NCBI GenBank assembly: GCA_002347925.1
Contig: DDYL01000166.1
Location: 5,169-11,584, forward strand
Source: Chloroflexi bacterium UBA2235
GTDB lineage: Bacteria > Chloroflexota > UBA11872 > UBA12225
DNA length: 6,416 bases
Direction of reading: 5' to 3'
Shown here one piece after another: positions 4,724-6,416 of this stretch. Under the pieces are notes generated by a model. That model did no database searches, was not told where the DNA came from, and was given only the letters and a program-made list of their open reading frames with translations. The stretch's first letter is position 1; every line of letters starts with the position of its first letter. Both the position numbers and the translations under genes were made by a program.

Positions 4724-5992
4724 CTATCCCGAAAGGTACGGGATCGTCTGGGGACCTTGGGGGAGGACGCAGAGGGTGGCGTCGGGGCCTGCGCGATCAA
4801 GCAGGTCGCGCACGGTCGCCTCGATATCCGGGCACGGGGTCAGGTGGGTGCGGCGCACAATCTCGTCGGGAAGCGACGAGTGCAGGTGGACGTCGCACCG
4901 GCGCTGGATCAAGGCCTGGATCTGCGCCTGCCATTGGTCGGGCATCTGGAAGTCGGGTTCGGTGATGCGGGCGAGGATGGCGTCGGGTGTCGCGCCTTCC
5001 TCAAGCAGTTGGCGGTACTGGCCGTGGTCTGGGATGCCATCCCAACACTCGGCGGCCGCGATGATCGTCCCCCCGTCTCTGCATACCCGGGCGGCAGCGG
5101 AGATCCCCTTGATGGCCTGGTAGACATTGAGGTCCAAGGGATAGCCGCTATTCGTGGTGAGGACGACGTCAAACGGTCGGGGAACTGCCTGCATTGCGGT
5201 GTCGTGGACGAAGGCGCATCCCGCCTTGTGCGAGGCCATCAGGTCTCCGGCGAAGACCGCGGTGATGGCGTGCGTCTTGTTCAGGGTCACGTTCAGGTTG
5301 AAGGCGCGGGGCATCAGCAGGGCGCTGTCGCGGATCTCTTCCCAGATGGGGTTGCCGTGGGTGATGCCCCAGGTGGCACGCGGATCGCCGATGTTGCGGG
5401 CGCCGTGGTTCCGCATGATGGTCTGGAGACCGGCGAGGGCGGGCATGACCATCTTGGGCCCACCCGAGAAGCCGGCGAAGAAGTGCGGTTCAATGAACCC
5501 GGTCAGGATCTTCGCCGTGCACGCGACAAACTCGGCATTCAACAGGACTTCGTTGCCGGAGGTCGTATGCCCGACAGCGATCAGTGATGCGGTGTCACGC
5601 GCGTCGTGAGTCACGATGCGGTAGTTCTCGAAGACATGGTCACCGACCATCCGACGCATCTCGTCCTCGGTGTTGGCCCGGTGGGTACCGGTGCCATTGA
5701 AGATGGTGATGCGGTCGCGGGGCACGACCTGTTCGATCTCGGCAAGCAGGACCGGAAGGACGCGTGCCGAGGGCATCGGTCTGGTGATGTCACAGATCGA
5801 GATTCCCACGGTATCGTCGCCACGGAGCCACTGGGTGAGTGGTGGGGCACCGATCGGGTTCCGGAGAGCTTCGCGCAGGGCGTCGGCTTCGTCGGGCAGG
5901 CCGGGAACGAACCGTGGTTCGACGATGGTGGTGCGGTCGGCGGGCAGGTCGACGGTGAGGCCGGTGCGCCCGTAGGCGAGGTCAATCTTCAT
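4724..5992 (-). CDS. larA: LarA-family nickel-pincer 2-hydroxyacid racemase/epimerase
   Basis: LarA enzymes racemise lactate or related 2-hydroxyacids through hydride transfer to a nickel-pincer nucleotide joined to a lysine. At 422 residues it is almost the length of the Lactobacillus plantarum enzyme. The key positions are present: Asp68 and Arg71 (CDITRPMP), His104 (GTGTHRAN), His170 (IEPHFFAG), cofactor lysine 180 (GFSGGPKMVMPALAG), nickel ligand His196 (MRNHGARN), Lys295 (GYPLDLNVYQAIKG) and Trp354 (DQW). The arginine that precedes the cofactor lysine in some LarA proteins is Pro179 here. The start MKIDLAYGRTGL matches the family's usual beginning; it has no strong ribosome-binding site and lies 11 nt after the iscU stop, suggesting translational coupling. 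The cofactor-building genes larB, larC and larE are not in the window. The family is broad and acts on several 2-hydroxyacids, so lactate is not assured as substrate. Confidence 0.9.
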   Translation of the reverse strand: MKIDLAYGRTGLTVDLPADRTTIVEPRFVPGLPDEADALREALRNPIGAPPLTQWLRGDDTVGISICDITRPMPSARVLPVLLAEIEQVVPRDRITIFNGTGTHRANTEDEMRRMVGDHVFENYRIVTHDARDTASLIAVGHTTSGNEVLLNAEFVACTAKILTGFIEPHFFAGFSGGPKMVMPALAGLQTIMRNHGARNIGDPRATWGITHGNPIWEEIRDSALLMPRAFNLNVTLNKTHAITAVFAGDLMASHKAGCAFVHDTAMQAVPRPFDVVLTTNSGYPLDLNVYQAIKGISAAARVCRDGGTIIAAAECWDGIPDHGQYRQLLEEGATPDAILARITEPDFQMPDQWQAQIQALIQRRCDVHLHSSLPDEIVRRTHLTPCPDIEATVRDLLDRAGPDATLCVLPQGPQTIPYLSG

Positions 5993-6003
5993 CTGGATGC
6001 GGA

Positions 6004-6387
6004 TCAGGGTACCGCGGTCACTGGCGGAACGTATCTGGCCAGGGCGGCCTGGATGACCTCTTCGGCGAGGACGGAACAGTGCACCTTGTTGGGTGGAAGG
6101 CCTCCAAGCGCCTGCGCCACGTCGGTGTCGCGAAGGGCGAGGGCTTCGCCAACGGTCATCCCGGTCAGGAGGACGGTGGTCATTGACGCGGCGGCGATGG
6201 CGGCCGGGCATCCCTCGGCGAGGAACCGTGCCTCTGCGATTCGCCCGTCGCTGAGGCGGAGGGAGAGGCGGGCGCGGTCCCCACAGACGGGGTTCTCAAC
6301 CTCGGCGACGGCATCGGCGTTCTCGATCTCGCCGAGGTTTCGAGGGTTCTGGAAGTGGTCGAGGACGATCTCGCTATAGGCGGGCAT
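6004..6387 (-). CDS. iscU: IscU/NifU-type iron-sulfur cluster scaffold protein
   Basis: This 127-residue cytoplasmic protein is a scaffold on which Fe-S clusters are assembled from cysteine-desulfurase sulfur and iron, then passed to target enzymes. It starts MPAYSEIVLDHFQNPRNLGE, the family's typical opening. It has the three conserved cysteines: Cys35 with Asp37 in NPVCGD, Cys60 in AEGCPAAIAAAS and Cys104 in NKVHCSVLAEEVIQAAL. LPPNK (97-101) is close to the LPPVK sequence that the HscA chaperone recognises in Isc systems. The protein lacks the extra C-terminal domain of full NifU and looks nearer to IscU than to SufU. The ATG at 6387 has GGGAA 5 nt upstream. A desulfurase gene would be expected nearby, perhaps just beyond the window edge. 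Targets could be KorAB or the sulfur-dependent synthesis of the LarA cofactor (inference). Confidence 0.9.
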   Translation of the reverse strand: MPAYSEIVLDHFQNPRNLGEIENADAVAEVENPVCGDRARLSLRLSDGRIAEARFLAEGCPAAIAAASMTTVLLTGMTVGEALALRDTDVAQALGGLPPNKVHCSVLAEEVIQAALARYVPPVTAVP

Positions 6388-6416
6388 GGATGTTCCCGAT
6401 CCGTCTCCCCTCTCCC
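6388..6416. other. iscU upstream edge
   Basis: Only 29 nt precede iscU in the window. They hold a purine-rich stretch on the minus strand that includes the likely ribosome-binding site GGGAA (6393-6397). The promoter or upstream gene lies outside. Confidence 0.4.

Noticed and set aside
4577..5587. A 336-codon plus-strand open frame.
   Set aside because: It lies opposite larA, where catalytic residues fix the coding strand. The peptide has no recognisable domain.

Overview
The window is a GC-rich bacterial segment in which every gene I can support is on the minus strand, so transcription runs from high to low coordinates. High GC, a TAnnnT-type -10 element placed for a leaderless GTG-start mRNA, and a two-subunit KorAB-type 2-oxoacid:ferredoxin oxidoreductase suggest an actinomycete or a related high-GC lineage such as Chloroflexota. 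The sequence alone does not settle the phylum.

In transcription order: (1) an IscU/NifU-type Fe-S scaffold (6387-6004), followed 11 nt later by (2) a LarA-family nickel-pincer racemase/epimerase (5992-4724) with the known catalytic and cofactor residues present. (3) After a 168-nt gap with a good -10 element comes a type I methionine aminopeptidase, map (4555-3782), then (4) an unrecognised 115-residue protein (3717-3370). (5) A 255-nt regulatory region (3115-3369) has two inverted repeats, a plausible promoter and a perfect 11+5+11 palindrome. (6) An IclR-family regulator follows (3114-2083). Its reading frame runs 86 codons past the normal end of the family and overlaps by 7 nt the start of (7) korA (2089-176), a fused gamma/alpha subunit. 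(8) After 26 nt, korB begins (149 to beyond the window edge); only its first 49 codons are present.

The best reading is an iclR-korA-korB operon whose regulator probably represses or controls itself and the oxidoreductase through the palindrome. KorAB would convert a 2-oxoacid plus CoA to acyl-CoA and CO2 while reducing ferredoxin. The upstream iscU-larA pair and the map-hypothetical pair look like separate transcription units.

The most unusual structure is a nested pair of perfect inverted repeats (11 bp and 9 bp, 2216-2304) in the stretch between the IclR domain and korA. That stretch is read as a protein tail in the iclR frame, but its codon use looks poorer than the body. It may be an RNA control element for korAB translation or transcription. 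I found no mobile element, CRISPR array, tRNA or rRNA.
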